DNA of 64,000 nt from Streptomyces sp. NBC_01549. GTDB lineage: Bacteria > Actinomycetota > Actinomycetes > Streptomycetales > Streptomycetaceae. The translations under genes and the position numbers were made by a program. Each line of letters begins with the position of its first letter. Position 1 is the stretch's first letter. This document shows, piece by piece, positions 25,554 to 33,566 of this stretch. The DNA is taken from the NCBI RefSeq assembly GCF_026339955.1, contig NZ_JAPEPW010000001.1, positions 310,001 through 374,000 on the forward strand, read 5' to 3'. The notes under the pieces are model-generated. The model did not search any database. It was not told the DNA's origin and saw only the letters and a list, made by a program, of their open reading frames with translations.

Positions 25554-27959
25554 ATGACACCTGAGCGTCCCGAACGGGAGATCCCGGCCCCGGTGGTACC
25601 CGCCGCACCCACCGCCACCTACCGGCTGCAGCTGCAGCCGGAGTTCCCCTTCGGGGCCGCCGAGGCTGCCGTGCCGTACCTGGCCTCGCTCGGCGTCTCC
25701 CATCTGCACCTGTCCCCCGTCCTGGAGGCGGTCCCGGGTTCGACGCACGGCTACGACGTGGTGGACCACGCACGCGTACGGGGCGAACTCGGCGGCGAGG
25801 AGGGGCTGCGCTCCCTGGCCCGCACGGCGCGGGAGCACGGGCTCGGCCTGGTCGTGGACATCGTGCCGAACCACATGGCGATGGCCCCGCGCCACAACCA
25901 CGCCCTGTGGGAGGTGCTGCGCGAGGGCCCCGGATCGCCGTACGCCCGCTGGTTCGACATCGACTGGGACGCCGGGGGCGGCCGGCTGCTGCTGCCGGTG
26001 CTCGGGGGCCGGCTCGGCGCGGAGATCGGCCGGCTGAAGGCGGACGGCGACGTGCTGCGCTACTACGACCACGTGTTTCCGCTGCGCGAGGGCACCGCGG
26101 GGCTGCCGCTGCCGGAACTCCTCGACGCGCAGTGGTACCGCCCAGCCTGGTGGCGGCTGGCCCGCACCGACCTCAACTACCGCCGTTTCTTCAGCATTTC
26201 GGAGCTCATTGGGGTGCGTGTCGAGGACCCGGAGGTCTTCACGGCGACCCACGCGAAGCTCCTGGAGCTGCTGGACGAGGGTGTGGTCGACGGGCTGCGC
26301 ATCGACCATCCGGACGGTCTGGCGGACCCGGACGCCTATCTGCGCCGCCTCCACGAGGCGACCGGCGGGCGCTGGACGGTGGTCGAGAAGATCCTCGCGG
26401 ACGGCGAGCCGCTGCCCGCCGCCTGGCCCGTCGCGGGCACCACGGGCTACGACGCCCTGCGGCACGTCGACGGCCTCTTCACGGACCCGGCGGGCGCGGG
26501 GGAACTCCTCGGCCAGTACCGGCGGTTCGCGGCCCCCCAGGCCGATCGGGGCGGCCGCTGGGGGGCGACGGTGCGCCGGGCTGCGTACAAGGTGATCACG
26601 CACGAGCTGGCCACGGAGTTCGACCGCCTCACGCGCGTGGCGAGCCGGTTGTGCGCCGCCTCCCCCGACCCGGAGCCGCGCGATCACGCCCCCTGGGCCC
26701 TGGCCACCGCACTGCGCGAGCTCCTCGTGCGCGTCGAGGTGTACCGGCCGTACCCGTCCACGGACGCCTCCCTGGTCGTGACCGAGGAGGCCGCCGAAGA
26801 AGCCCGGGCGGTCTTCACGGTGCCGGAGGAGGCGCACGCCGTGGACGTCGTACGGGACCTGCTGCTCGGGCGGGCGGGCGACGGGCCCGAGCACGCGGAG
26901 TTTCGGGCCCGGTTCGCGCAGACCTCGTCCGCGCTGCGGGCGAAGTCCGTGGAGGACACCGCGTTCTACCGCTATGTGCCCCTGCTGTCGGCCAACGAGG
27001 TGGGCGGGAACCCGGGCGCTCCGGCCGTGGCCCCGGAGGACTTCCACGCCTACTGCGCGCGCGTGCAGCGCGACTGGCCCGCCACCGGCACCGCCCTGTC
27101 GACCCACGACACCAAACGCAGCGCCGACGTCCGTGCCGCCCTCTCGGTGCTCAGCCAGTGCCCCGAGCGGTGGGCGGACGTGCTGGCCGAGGTGACCCGC
27201 GAGGGGGCGACGGGCGTACCCGACCCCCAGCTGGCGTGGGCCGCGTGGCAGACGGTGTTCGGGCTGGGCCCGGCCGACGCGGAACGCGTCCGGGGGGCAC
27301 TGCTCAAGCACGTCCGGGAGGCCGGGCTGCACACCTCCTGGACCGAGCGGAACCCCGCCTACGAGGACTCGGTGGCGGCCTTCGTCGCGGCGGGCCCCTG
27401 CGGGCCGCCCGGGCGGCGCGTGGCGGACCTCCGGGCCTCGCTCGCCCCGCACGTCCGGGCGAACGTCCTGGGGGCCGCTCTGGTCCAGCTGACGATGCCC
27501 GGGGTGCCCGACGTCTACCAGGGCACCGAGGGCGAGTATCTGGCGCTGGTCGACCCGGACAACCGGGAGCCGTTCGTGCCCCTGGAGCAGGCGTCGGCGA
27601 AGGCCGCGCTCACGACGGCGGCGCTGCGGCTGCGCGGGCGGCGTCCCGAGGTCTTCGGCGACGCGGCGACATACACACCGCTGACGGCGGAGGGTCCGGG
27701 CGCCGCGCACTGCACGGCGTTCGTCCGCTCCGGGGAGGTGATTTCCGCCGTCACGCGGCTCTCGCTGCGCCTGGCTCAGGCGGGCGGCTGGCGCGACACC
27801 CGGCTCGCCCTCCCGGAAGGGCGGTGGGCGGACGTGCTCGCTCCGGAGCGGGAGTTCACCGGGCACACGCGTGTGGCGGAGCTTTTCGAGCGGTTGCCGG
27901 TGGTCCTTCTGGAGCGGGTCAGCGCGGGCGGACCAGCAGGCTCCGGGGCGAGCGGCTGA
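25554..27959 (+). CDS. treY: Malto-oligosyltrehalose synthase
   Basis: An 801-aa GH13 enzyme that turns the reducing end of maltodextrins into a trehalosyl unit. PTATYRLQLQPEFPFGAAE and LSPVLEAVPGSTHGYDVVD are the family signature at the N terminus; the catalytic Asp is in DGLRIDHPDGLADPDAY, Glu in WTVVEKILADGE and the third Asp in STHDTKRSADVR. It follows glgX closely. The last 41 bp overlap the end of a convergent P450 gene. The partner treZ lies 5.6 kb further on, separated by unrelated genes. Confidence 0.93.
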   Translation: MTPERPEREIPAPVVPAAPTATYRLQLQPEFPFGAAEAAVPYLASLGVSHLHLSPVLEAVPGSTHGYDVVDHARVRGELGGEEGLRSLARTAREHGLGLVVDIVPNHMAMAPRHNHALWEVLREGPGSPYARWFDIDWDAGGGRLLLPVLGGRLGAEIGRLKADGDVLRYYDHVFPLREGTAGLPLPELLDAQWYRPAWWRLARTDLNYRRFFSISELIGVRVEDPEVFTATHAKLLELLDEGVVDGLRIDHPDGLADPDAYLRRLHEATGGRWTVVEKILADGEPLPAAWPVAGTTGYDALRHVDGLFTDPAGAGELLGQYRRFAAPQADRGGRWGATVRRAAYKVITHELATEFDRLTRVASRLCAASPDPEPRDHAPWALATALRELLVRVEVYRPYPSTDASLVVTEEAAEEARAVFTVPEEAHAVDVVRDLLLGRAGDGPEHAEFRARFAQTSSALRAKSVEDTAFYRYVPLLSANEVGGNPGAPAVAPEDFHAYCARVQRDWPATGTALSTHDTKRSADVRAALSVLSQCPERWADVLAEVTREGATGVPDPQLAWAAWQTVFGLGPADAERVRGALLKHVREAGLHTSWTERNPAYEDSVAAFVAAGPCGPPGRRVADLRASLAPHVRANVLGAALVQLTMPGVPDVYQGTEGEYLALVDPDNREPFVPLEQASAKAALTTAALRLRGRRPEVFGDAATYTPLTAEGPGAAHCTAFVRSGEVISAVTRLSLRLAQAGGWRDTRLALPEGRWADVLAPEREFTGHTRVAELFERLPVVLLERVSAGGPAGSGASG

Positions 27960-29139
27960 GCAGGCCGTCCGCGGCGGGCCGAAAACCCGGGGACCTGCGC
28001 AGCTCCGGGAGGGCAGCGAGCAGGGCGTGCAGGCCGTGTTCCGCGGTGAGCCGGGCGAGCAGCGCGCCGGGGCAGAAGTGCCGTCCGGAGCCGTACGCGA
28101 GCTGCCCGGGGTCAGGGCGGAAGACGTCGTAGCGGTCCGGGTCGGCGAACCGGGCCGGGTCGCGTCCCGCGGCGCCCAGCAGGCACGCCACGGTGGCGCC
28201 CACGGGTACCGCGCCGACCGGCTCGACGGCCCGGCGCAGCACGATGTGCAGCGGGGGATCGCGGCGCAGCGACTCGGCCCAGGCCCCGGCCGTCAGCTCG
28301 GGGCGGGCGCGGACCAGCGCCAGCTGGCCGGGGTGGTCGAGGAGGTTGGCGAGGAACGACGCCAGCGCGTGCGCGGTCGCCTCGCCGCCCGCGCCGAGGA
28401 GCGTCCCAGCGATCCCGGCCACGGCCTCGTCCGACAGCGGGCGCCCGTCCGCCCGCGCCGTACACAGCGCGGAGAGCAGGTCGTCGCCCGGGTCGGCGCG
28501 GCGGCGAGCGATGTATGGGCGCAGGAAGGCGTCGAGCTCTGCGTGGCGCCCGCCGAGATGGTCGAGGCCGGTGCGGCACCAGGCGTGCACCCGCGCGGTG
28601 TCCTCGTAGGGCAGCCCGAGTGCGGCGACGGCCGCCGCCGTGGGCAGCCAGTGGCAGAACTCGGCGACGAGGTCGGCCTCCTGGCGGCCGGCGAGACGGC
28701 GGGCGAGGACGTACGCCGTCCGTTCGACCCCGGCGGTCAGCGCGGTCAGGGCGTGTCCGCGGAACGCCGGTGAGACGAGCGCCCGGTGCGCGCTGTGCGT
28801 GCCGCCCTCCAAATGGGCCAGGGTGCGTCCGGGCGGCGGGGCGACGAGCCGGGGGTCGGCGAGGGCGGCGCGCACATCGGCGTACCGGCTGACCAGCCAG
28901 GCGTCGAACGGCCGGTCGTACACGAGCGGGAACTTCTCGCGCAGGGTGCGGTACAGGGGGTACGGATCGCGTTCGATGCCGGGGGTGAGCAGGCTCGGGG
29001 GGTCGGACAGCCGTCGCACGACGGGCGGTCGTGTCGAGGTCGCGACCGGAGCGATGGACGTGACCGGAGCGACCGTAGCGACGGGAGTGTTGGGCGCGAG
29101 CGACGCGCCTTCGACGGGAAGGCCGTGAGGACACAACAC
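27919..29139 (-). CDS. Cytochrome P450
   Basis: A 406-aa class I bacterial P450. The heme loop is LAYGSGRHFCPGALLA, the ExxR is in WAESLRRDPP and the I-helix motif is LGAGGEATAHAL, where the usual acid-Thr pair appears as Glu-Ala-Thr. GTG at 29139 is chosen because GGGAGG lies 6 nt upstream and this gives a normal P450 length; the frame is open further upstream. The N terminus has a Val/Pro/Ala/Thr-rich stretch of about 30 residues encoded by imperfect GACCGGAGCGAC repeats. Substrate unknown; no ferredoxin gene is adjacent. Its 3' end overlaps treY. Confidence 0.88.
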   Translation of the reverse strand: MLCPHGLPVEGASLAPNTPVATVAPVTSIAPVATSTRPPVVRRLSDPPSLLTPGIERDPYPLYRTLREKFPLVYDRPFDAWLVSRYADVRAALADPRLVAPPPGRTLAHLEGGTHSAHRALVSPAFRGHALTALTAGVERTAYVLARRLAGRQEADLVAEFCHWLPTAAAVAALGLPYEDTARVHAWCRTGLDHLGGRHAELDAFLRPYIARRRADPGDDLLSALCTARADGRPLSDEAVAGIAGTLLGAGGEATAHALASFLANLLDHPGQLALVRARPELTAGAWAESLRRDPPLHIVLRRAVEPVGAVPVGATVACLLGAAGRDPARFADPDRYDVFRPDPGQLAYGSGRHFCPGALLARLTAEHGLHALLAALPELRRSPGFRPAADGLLSRSPRSLLVRPR

Positions 29140-29442
29140 CGTGGGCCTCCCACGTCGGGTCTGCGCGCCGTGGGCGGCACGCGGTTGTCCCCAGCCGACC
29201 ATCGCGGCCCCCGTACCGCAGTCCTCGTACGCCCGTACGGGTGACACCGGGGCTCCCGAGGTCGGTCCAGACCCTTGGACGGGGCGCGAGCGGCGTCGCG
29301 CACGCCTCGTTCAGCGCCGCCCACCCGCCCTGCCGGAGATCAATGCCACCCGGCGCCCCGGGGTGTCGCCCCGCCCTCTCCTTGACAGTTCCCCCAGACC
29401 GTGGAGTACTGCGGAAAGCGACGCAGGGCGGACAAGTCGGGG
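29140..29442. other. Divergent intergenic region between a P450 and an M14 peptidase gene
   Basis: About 300 bp with no convincing gene. It should hold promoters for both divergent genes. The only marked structure is the palindrome CCCGTACGGG at 29232-29241. No other repeat or RNA structure was recognised. Confidence 0.5.
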
Positions 29443-30693
29443 GTGAGTCTCCTGCCGGAGTTGCGCTACCCCAGTGTGACCGAAATCGTATCGTCCGCCC
29501 GGGCGTTGGCGGCTCACCGTCCCGGGCTGTGCGTCCTCAGACAGATCGGCGTCTCACGCGCGGGAAGACCCCTTCACCTGCTGTCCATCGGTCACGCCGA
29601 ACGCGCGGTCCTCGTCGTGGCGGGCGCCCACGCGAACGAGCCGACCGGCGGCTCGACGCTCCAGGCCCTGGCCGAACGTGTACTGCACGAAAGGGAGTTG
29701 CGGACCGACACCTCTTGGCACTTCCTGCTCTGCGCGGATCCGGACGGCGCGAGCCTCCATGTGACGCCGACGCCACGCACCCTGTTCGACTACCACCTCG
29801 GGTTCTTCCGTCCGGCCGGCCCCGAGCAGCCCGAGTGGTCGCCCTCCGTCCTGCCGCCCGACCGGCTGCCCCCGGAGACCCGCGCCCTCACCGGGGTCAT
29901 CGACGAGCTGCGGCCCTACCTTCAGGTGACCCTGCACGGCACCGACCTCGGCGGCAGCTGGGTACAGCTGACCAAGGACATCCCGGGCCTCGCCGAACCC
30001 TTCGCCAAGTCCGCGGCGGAACTGCACATCCCCGTGGAAACGGGCGCGTCGGACGCCGCCGGCTGGCCCGCCTCCGGACCCGGGGTGCATGTGATGCCGG
30101 CGCCTGGCTCGGACGCCGCGTACCCGAGCATGCCCGACGACGCCCGGCACAGCACCTGGTACCACACCCACCGGTACGGCGGTCTGACCGCGGTCGTCGA
30201 GGTGCCGATGTGGGCCAGCGACCTCGTGGACGACCCGGCGCCGCATCCCGCGCCGGACGCGGCGATGCGGCGCCTGGCACACCGGCTGCTGCGCGACGCG
30301 CTCCAGGTGGAGACGGTGCTCGCGGAGGTCCTGCCGAGGCTCCCCGGTCCCGACGGGCCGCTCCTGCGTGCCGCGAAGTGGGCGCTGGAGCTGGTACCGG
30401 GCCTGGCCGACGACTGGGTGCGGACGCCGCCTCCCGACCCGACGATGGCCTACGTCGGCAGTGTCGACGCGTTCGGGCGCCGCCTCCCTTTGCGGGCTGC
30501 CGCGATGCTGCTGCGGGTCCTCCGGGAGGCCGACGACCGGGCGGCGCCGCACCTCGAACGCCTGGTCGCCACCTGGAGCGACGCCTTCGCCGTACGCTTC
30601 CGGGCCCGCTGGGTCCCCCTGGAGCACCAGGTCGAGCACCAGTCCCGCACGGTGGTCGCGGCGGCGCGGCATGCGCGGGACGGCGCGGTCTGA
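29443..30693 (+). CDS. M14-family zinc carboxypeptidase, copy A
   Basis: A 416-aa protein with the M14 zinc site: HxxE in VVAGAHANEPTGG and the third ligand His in VTLHGTDLGG, with the catalytic Glu in TAVVEVPMW. The start LLPELRYPSVTEI matches the beginning of the paralogue at 31256-32665. No signal peptide is seen, so it is probably cytoplasmic. GTG 29443 is chosen by that comparison; GTG 29401 is an alternative with no better binding site. Substrate is unknown; relatives remove C-terminal residues or act on peptidoglycan peptides. It converges on the inhibitor gene. Confidence 0.82.
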   Translation: MSLLPELRYPSVTEIVSSARALAAHRPGLCVLRQIGVSRAGRPLHLLSIGHAERAVLVVAGAHANEPTGGSTLQALAERVLHERELRTDTSWHFLLCADPDGASLHVTPTPRTLFDYHLGFFRPAGPEQPEWSPSVLPPDRLPPETRALTGVIDELRPYLQVTLHGTDLGGSWVQLTKDIPGLAEPFAKSAAELHIPVETGASDAAGWPASGPGVHVMPAPGSDAAYPSMPDDARHSTWYHTHRYGGLTAVVEVPMWASDLVDDPAPHPAPDAAMRRLAHRLLRDALQVETVLAEVLPRLPGPDGPLLRAAKWALELVPGLADDWVRTPPPDPTMAYVGSVDAFGRRLPLRAAAMLLRVLREADDRAAPHLERLVATWSDAFAVRFRARWVPLEHQVEHQSRTVVAAARHARDGAV

Positions 30694-30720
30694 CGTCTGA
30701 CGCTGACGTCTGACAGAAGG

Positions 30721-30769
30721 CAGATGCCAGATGCCAGATGCCAGATGCCAGATGCCAGATGCCAGATGC
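30721..30769 (+). repeat. Seven perfect tandem copies of CAGATGC
   Basis: Seven uninterrupted 7-bp copies, flanked on the left by degenerate CTGACGT units (about 30690-30715) and on the right by degenerate GATGACAGATAT units to about 30820. The array fills the gap between two convergent genes and has lower GC content than anything nearby. Confidence 0.95.
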
Positions 30770-30804
30770 CAGGCAACGGATGACAGATATCAGATGACGG
30801 ATAT

Positions 30805-30834
30805 CCGATGACAGATTTCGTCATTTGTCATCCG
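30805..30834. terminator. Probable bidirectional terminator hairpin
   Basis: GATGACA (30807-30813) pairs with TGTCATC (30826-30832) across a 12-nt AT-rich loop, between the convergent M14 copy A and SSI genes. The stem is modest and grows out of the degenerate repeat region. Confidence 0.45.
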
Positions 30835-30842
30835 ACGTCACC

Positions 30843-31259
30843 TCAGCCCGACAACGCGAACACCGCCCCCGTCTCAGCCCCCATCACACACGAGTTCGAG
30901 AACGTGTGCGAGTACGTCACCTGCCGCCCCTCCCACTCCCCACGCGCGACGGCGGTGACCGGGCCGTAGATCATGGAACAGATGGTGTCTGGTTTGGGTG
31001 GGATCCGGGAGATGTCGCCCCCGGTGGTGGCGAGTTCGGCGCAGGCCTCCGCCGCGTGGGAGTGGCCCTGGGGCGGGTCGCAGAGCAGGAGCGTGCCGCG
31101 GATACTGCTCGAGTGGGCATCGCCGGTGGTGAGGGTGAGGTAGAGCCAGTTGCCGGGGAACGCCTCCTGGGGCGCCGCCTGGGCCGGGGTCGCGCCCAGG
31201 GTGAGCAGGGCGGCTGTCGCGAGGAGAGCGTTGCGTACCGCGTGGGTTTTTCTCGTCAT
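30843..31259 (-). CDS. Subtilisin-inhibitor-like (SSI family) secreted protein
   Basis: A 138-aa protein with a signal peptide ending near AQA (residue 28). The mature part follows SSI: WLYLTLTTGDAHSSSIRGTLLLC, EACAEL, then the reactive-site loop DTICSMIYGPV and WEGRQVTYSHTFSNSC. The four cysteines (60, 73, 94, 124) give the two conserved disulfides. By comparison with SSI (Cys-Pro-Met-Val), the P1 residue is Met96, which favours subtilisin-like targets. SSI proteins act outside the cell. The ATG overlaps the TGA of the upstream M14 copy B gene by the sequence ATGA, so inhibitor synthesis is coupled to that carboxypeptidase, and through it to the TTA codon there. Confidence 0.88.
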   Translation of the reverse strand: MTRKTHAVRNALLATAALLTLGATPAQAAPQEAFPGNWLYLTLTTGDAHSSSIRGTLLLCDPPQGHSHAAEACAELATTGGDISRIPPKPDTICSMIYGPVTAVARGEWEGRQVTYSHTFSNSCVMGAETGAVFALSG

Positions 31260-32665
31260 TCCCGGTGCATCGGCAGCGCGGCCTGCGAACCCCACCCCGT
31301 CTCACTCGAATGGGAGCGCACGGGCGCGTACCGCCCGGCGAGTTCGAACGCGGCGATCACCACCCGCGCCTGGTACTCGACCTGGCGGGCGACTGGGATC
31401 CAGCGCGCCCCGCAGCCGTCGCGGTAGTCGGCGCACCACGCGTCGATCAGCCGGTCGAGCTCCGGCAGCGCCCCGCTCGGGTCGTGCCCGGAACCGGTCA
31501 CGAGCTGGTGCAGCAGCCCGGCCGTGCGCAGGGCGACCCGGCGGCCGGCGAGGCGCAGGGCCGTCAGGCGGGCGGTGTCGAGCGGTGGCAGGCGGCGCTC
31601 CCCGGCGTCCTGCACGTCGGGGTCCCAGGAGTCGGCGAGGCCGGGACCGACGAGTAAATAGTCGTCCACGGGCCGGAGGAGACGGGCCGCTTCCGGGAAG
31701 GTGTCGAGGCTCGGGCGGATCCGCCCGAGGATGCCCTCCAGGAGCCGTGTGTCGTGGCGCAGCGTGTGGCTGACGGAGCGCAGCACGGCGTCGGCGTCGG
31801 CGGGCCGGCCGGTGTCCTCCACGGCCGCCACGCCCCACATGGGGGCCTCGACGACGGCGGTGACGGTGCCGTAGCGGTGCGGATGGAACCAGGTGGACTC
31901 GACGGCGGCCTCGGTGATCGCGGCGGCCAGGTCGCCGGGGTGCGGCGGCGGGATGCGGTAGACAGCGGGGCCGAGCCTCGGCCAGTACAGGGTGTCGTAG
32001 GGCCCGAGTTCACGCGGGATGCCGAGGCGGGCCGCGGTGTGGGCGACGCGTTGGGCGAGCCCGGGCAGCTCGTGGGTCAGCTCGACGAAGGCGCCGCCGA
32101 CGTCGACACCGTGCAGGGAGCACTGGAAGACCGGCCGCAGTTCGTCCTGGAGGTCGAGGAGGGCGCGGGTCTCGGGGAGGGTGGCGCCTGCCGCGCCCTC
32201 GGGCAGCCACTCGGGCTGTTCCAGGAAGCCGGGGCGAAAGAAGTTCCGGAAGTAGTGGCCGAGGACGTACGGCCCGGACAGCCAGGCCTCGTTGCGGCGG
32301 GCGCCGTCGGGGTCGAGGCAGAGCAGCAGGTTCCAGGTGGCGTCGGCGCCCTCGCAGAGCCGGGGGTCCGCGAGTGCCCGTTCGGCCAGGCGCAGGGCCG
32401 TGGCGCCGCCCACGGGTTCGTTGGCGTGGGGTCCGGCGACGACGAGGGCCTGGCGTCCGCCGTGTCCGACGGACAGCAGCCACAGCGGGGTGCCCGCCCG
32501 TGACGTGCCCACGCGGCGCAGTCGGGCGTCGACCGGCCGGCGGGCGACGAGCGCGGCCGCACGGGCGCCCAGCTCGTCCACGGTCGGGTAGCGGAGGAGT
32601 GGCGGCAGGGCGCACCTCCACAAATGTGGTGCCGTCGGTTCACCTGCTGTGCATGGTGTACGCAC
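31256..32665 (-). CDS. M14-family zinc carboxypeptidase, copy B; TTA codon
   Basis: Paralogue of the gene at 29443-30693. Zinc-site motifs are GPHANEPVGG and LHGVDVGG, with the catalytic Glu in TAVVEAPMWGV. The GTG at 32665 gives 469 aa but has no binding site; by comparison with copy A the true start may be the CTG at 32608, which has GGAGG 7 nt upstream. Leu337 (counting from 32665) is encoded by TTA at 31655-31657, so full-length product should need the bldA tRNA. No signal peptide is evident. The stop codon overlaps the start of the SSI-type inhibitor gene, forming a two-gene unit. Confidence 0.82.
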   Translation of the reverse strand: MRTPCTAGEPTAPHLWRCALPPLLRYPTVDELGARAAALVARRPVDARLRRVGTSRAGTPLWLLSVGHGGRQALVVAGPHANEPVGGATALRLAERALADPRLCEGADATWNLLLCLDPDGARRNEAWLSGPYVLGHYFRNFFRPGFLEQPEWLPEGAAGATLPETRALLDLQDELRPVFQCSLHGVDVGGAFVELTHELPGLAQRVAHTAARLGIPRELGPYDTLYWPRLGPAVYRIPPPHPGDLAAAITEAAVESTWFHPHRYGTVTAVVEAPMWGVAAVEDTGRPADADAVLRSVSHTLRHDTRLLEGILGRIRPSLDTFPEAARLLRPVDDYLLVGPGLADSWDPDVQDAGERRLPPLDTARLTALRLAGRRVALRTAGLLHQLVTGSGHDPSGALPELDRLIDAWCADYRDGCGARWIPVARQVEYQARVVIAAFELAGRYAPVRSHSSETGWGSQAALPMHRE

Positions 32666-32773
32666 AGTCAGTCACGACTGTGGGGGTACGTCAACACTGT
32701 CGGCCGTAAGGGAATTCGAGGAAATCGGTGAGTGAAACCGGGGCCAAGGCTCACGCGGGTGCGGGTCGGTCGC

Positions 32774-33325
32774 TCAGGAGGACGAGAGGCGGAAGGACAT
32801 GCGTCCGAAGCTGATCTGGTCGCCCTCCTTGACGACGGCGGCGCTGATCACCCGCCGCCCGTTGACGGTCGTCCCGTTGGTCGAGCCGAGGTCGCGCAGC
32901 ACCCACAGGCCGCCCTGGCGGCTCAGTTCGGCGTGGACGCGGGAGACCGTCTCGTGGTTGAGCCGCAGTCCGCTCGCGGGGTCGCGGCCGATCCGCAGCG
33001 GGTAGTTGTTGCCCGGGTGGGGCAGCAGCAGCTTGGGGAGCCGCTCGGCCTGCCAGGCTCTGCGCAGCCGTACGGTGAAGCCGGAGACCGCCTCGACGGT
33101 GCCGAACACCAGTTTCGACCAGCGCCCCTCGGTGGGCAGGTCGGCGATGAGCACGTCGAGTTCGTCGGAGCGGCGGGCGGCGAGCGCCAGTTCCATCCGG
33201 CGGACGAACGTGTCGTGCGAGAGGCGCCCGAGGGCGACGCCGTCACTGAGCGCCTTCAGCGCCCGGTCGCGCTCCGCGTCGGACAACCGCGCGGGGTACG
33301 TGTGGAACTCGAAAGACGACGTCAC
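32774..33325 (-). CDS. DUF1707 and FHA domain protein
   Basis: A 183-aa cytoplasmic protein. Residues 12-65 (RLSDAERDRALKALSDGVA to ELDVLIADLP) form DUF1707, a short helical domain common in actinobacterial regulators. Residues 108-175 form an FHA domain with the phosphothreonine-binding GRDPASGLRL, SRVHAEL and LGSTNGTTVNG. It probably binds a phosphorylated target of a Ser/Thr kinase. The GTG start has no clear binding site. It lies 107 bp upstream of M14 copy B on the same strand. Confidence 0.87.
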   Translation of the reverse strand: MTSSFEFHTYPARLSDAERDRALKALSDGVALGRLSHDTFVRRMELALAARRSDELDVLIADLPTEGRWSKLVFGTVEAVSGFTVRLRRAWQAERLPKLLLPHPGNNYPLRIGRDPASGLRLNHETVSRVHAELSRQGGLWVLRDLGSTNGTTVNGRRVISAAVVKEGDQISFGRMSFRLSSS

Positions 33326-33480
33326 GGAGGTGATTGTCGGTCAGTAGGAGCGGGGTGTCCAGAAGACCCGGAAACGGCCGCTGCCGCCGACAGGTGGGTT
33401 CCACGCGTCCATCACGTGGCAAACATGCGGCAAAAGGGTGGATTCGAAAGCGAATTGATCTCGTGTGAAGCACCATGGAC

Positions 33481-33553
33481 GTGCTACGTCACGACATGCT
33501 GCGTCACTCACGTCGCGCTCTGTCACGAAGAGCGGACAACGGAGAGCGGACAA
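33481..33553 (+). promoter_or_regulatory. Paired direct repeats upstream of treZ
   Basis: Two related 12-mers, GTGCTACGTCAC (33481) and ATGCTGCGTCAC (33496), 15 bp apart, are followed by two identical AGAGCGGACAA copies (33529 and 33543) ending at the treZ ribosome binding site. They may be regulator sites; no regulator is known. Confidence 0.4.
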
Positions 33554-33566
33554 GGGGGAACCGTCT

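Noticed and set aside
24636..27866. 1076-codon minus-strand open frame over glgX and treY
   Set aside because: No domains, low-complexity Arg/Gly/Val composition and full overlap with two certain GH13 genes.
30721..30769. Possible CRISPR array
   Set aside because: The repeats are 7 bp and contiguous with no spacers, and no cas gene is present.
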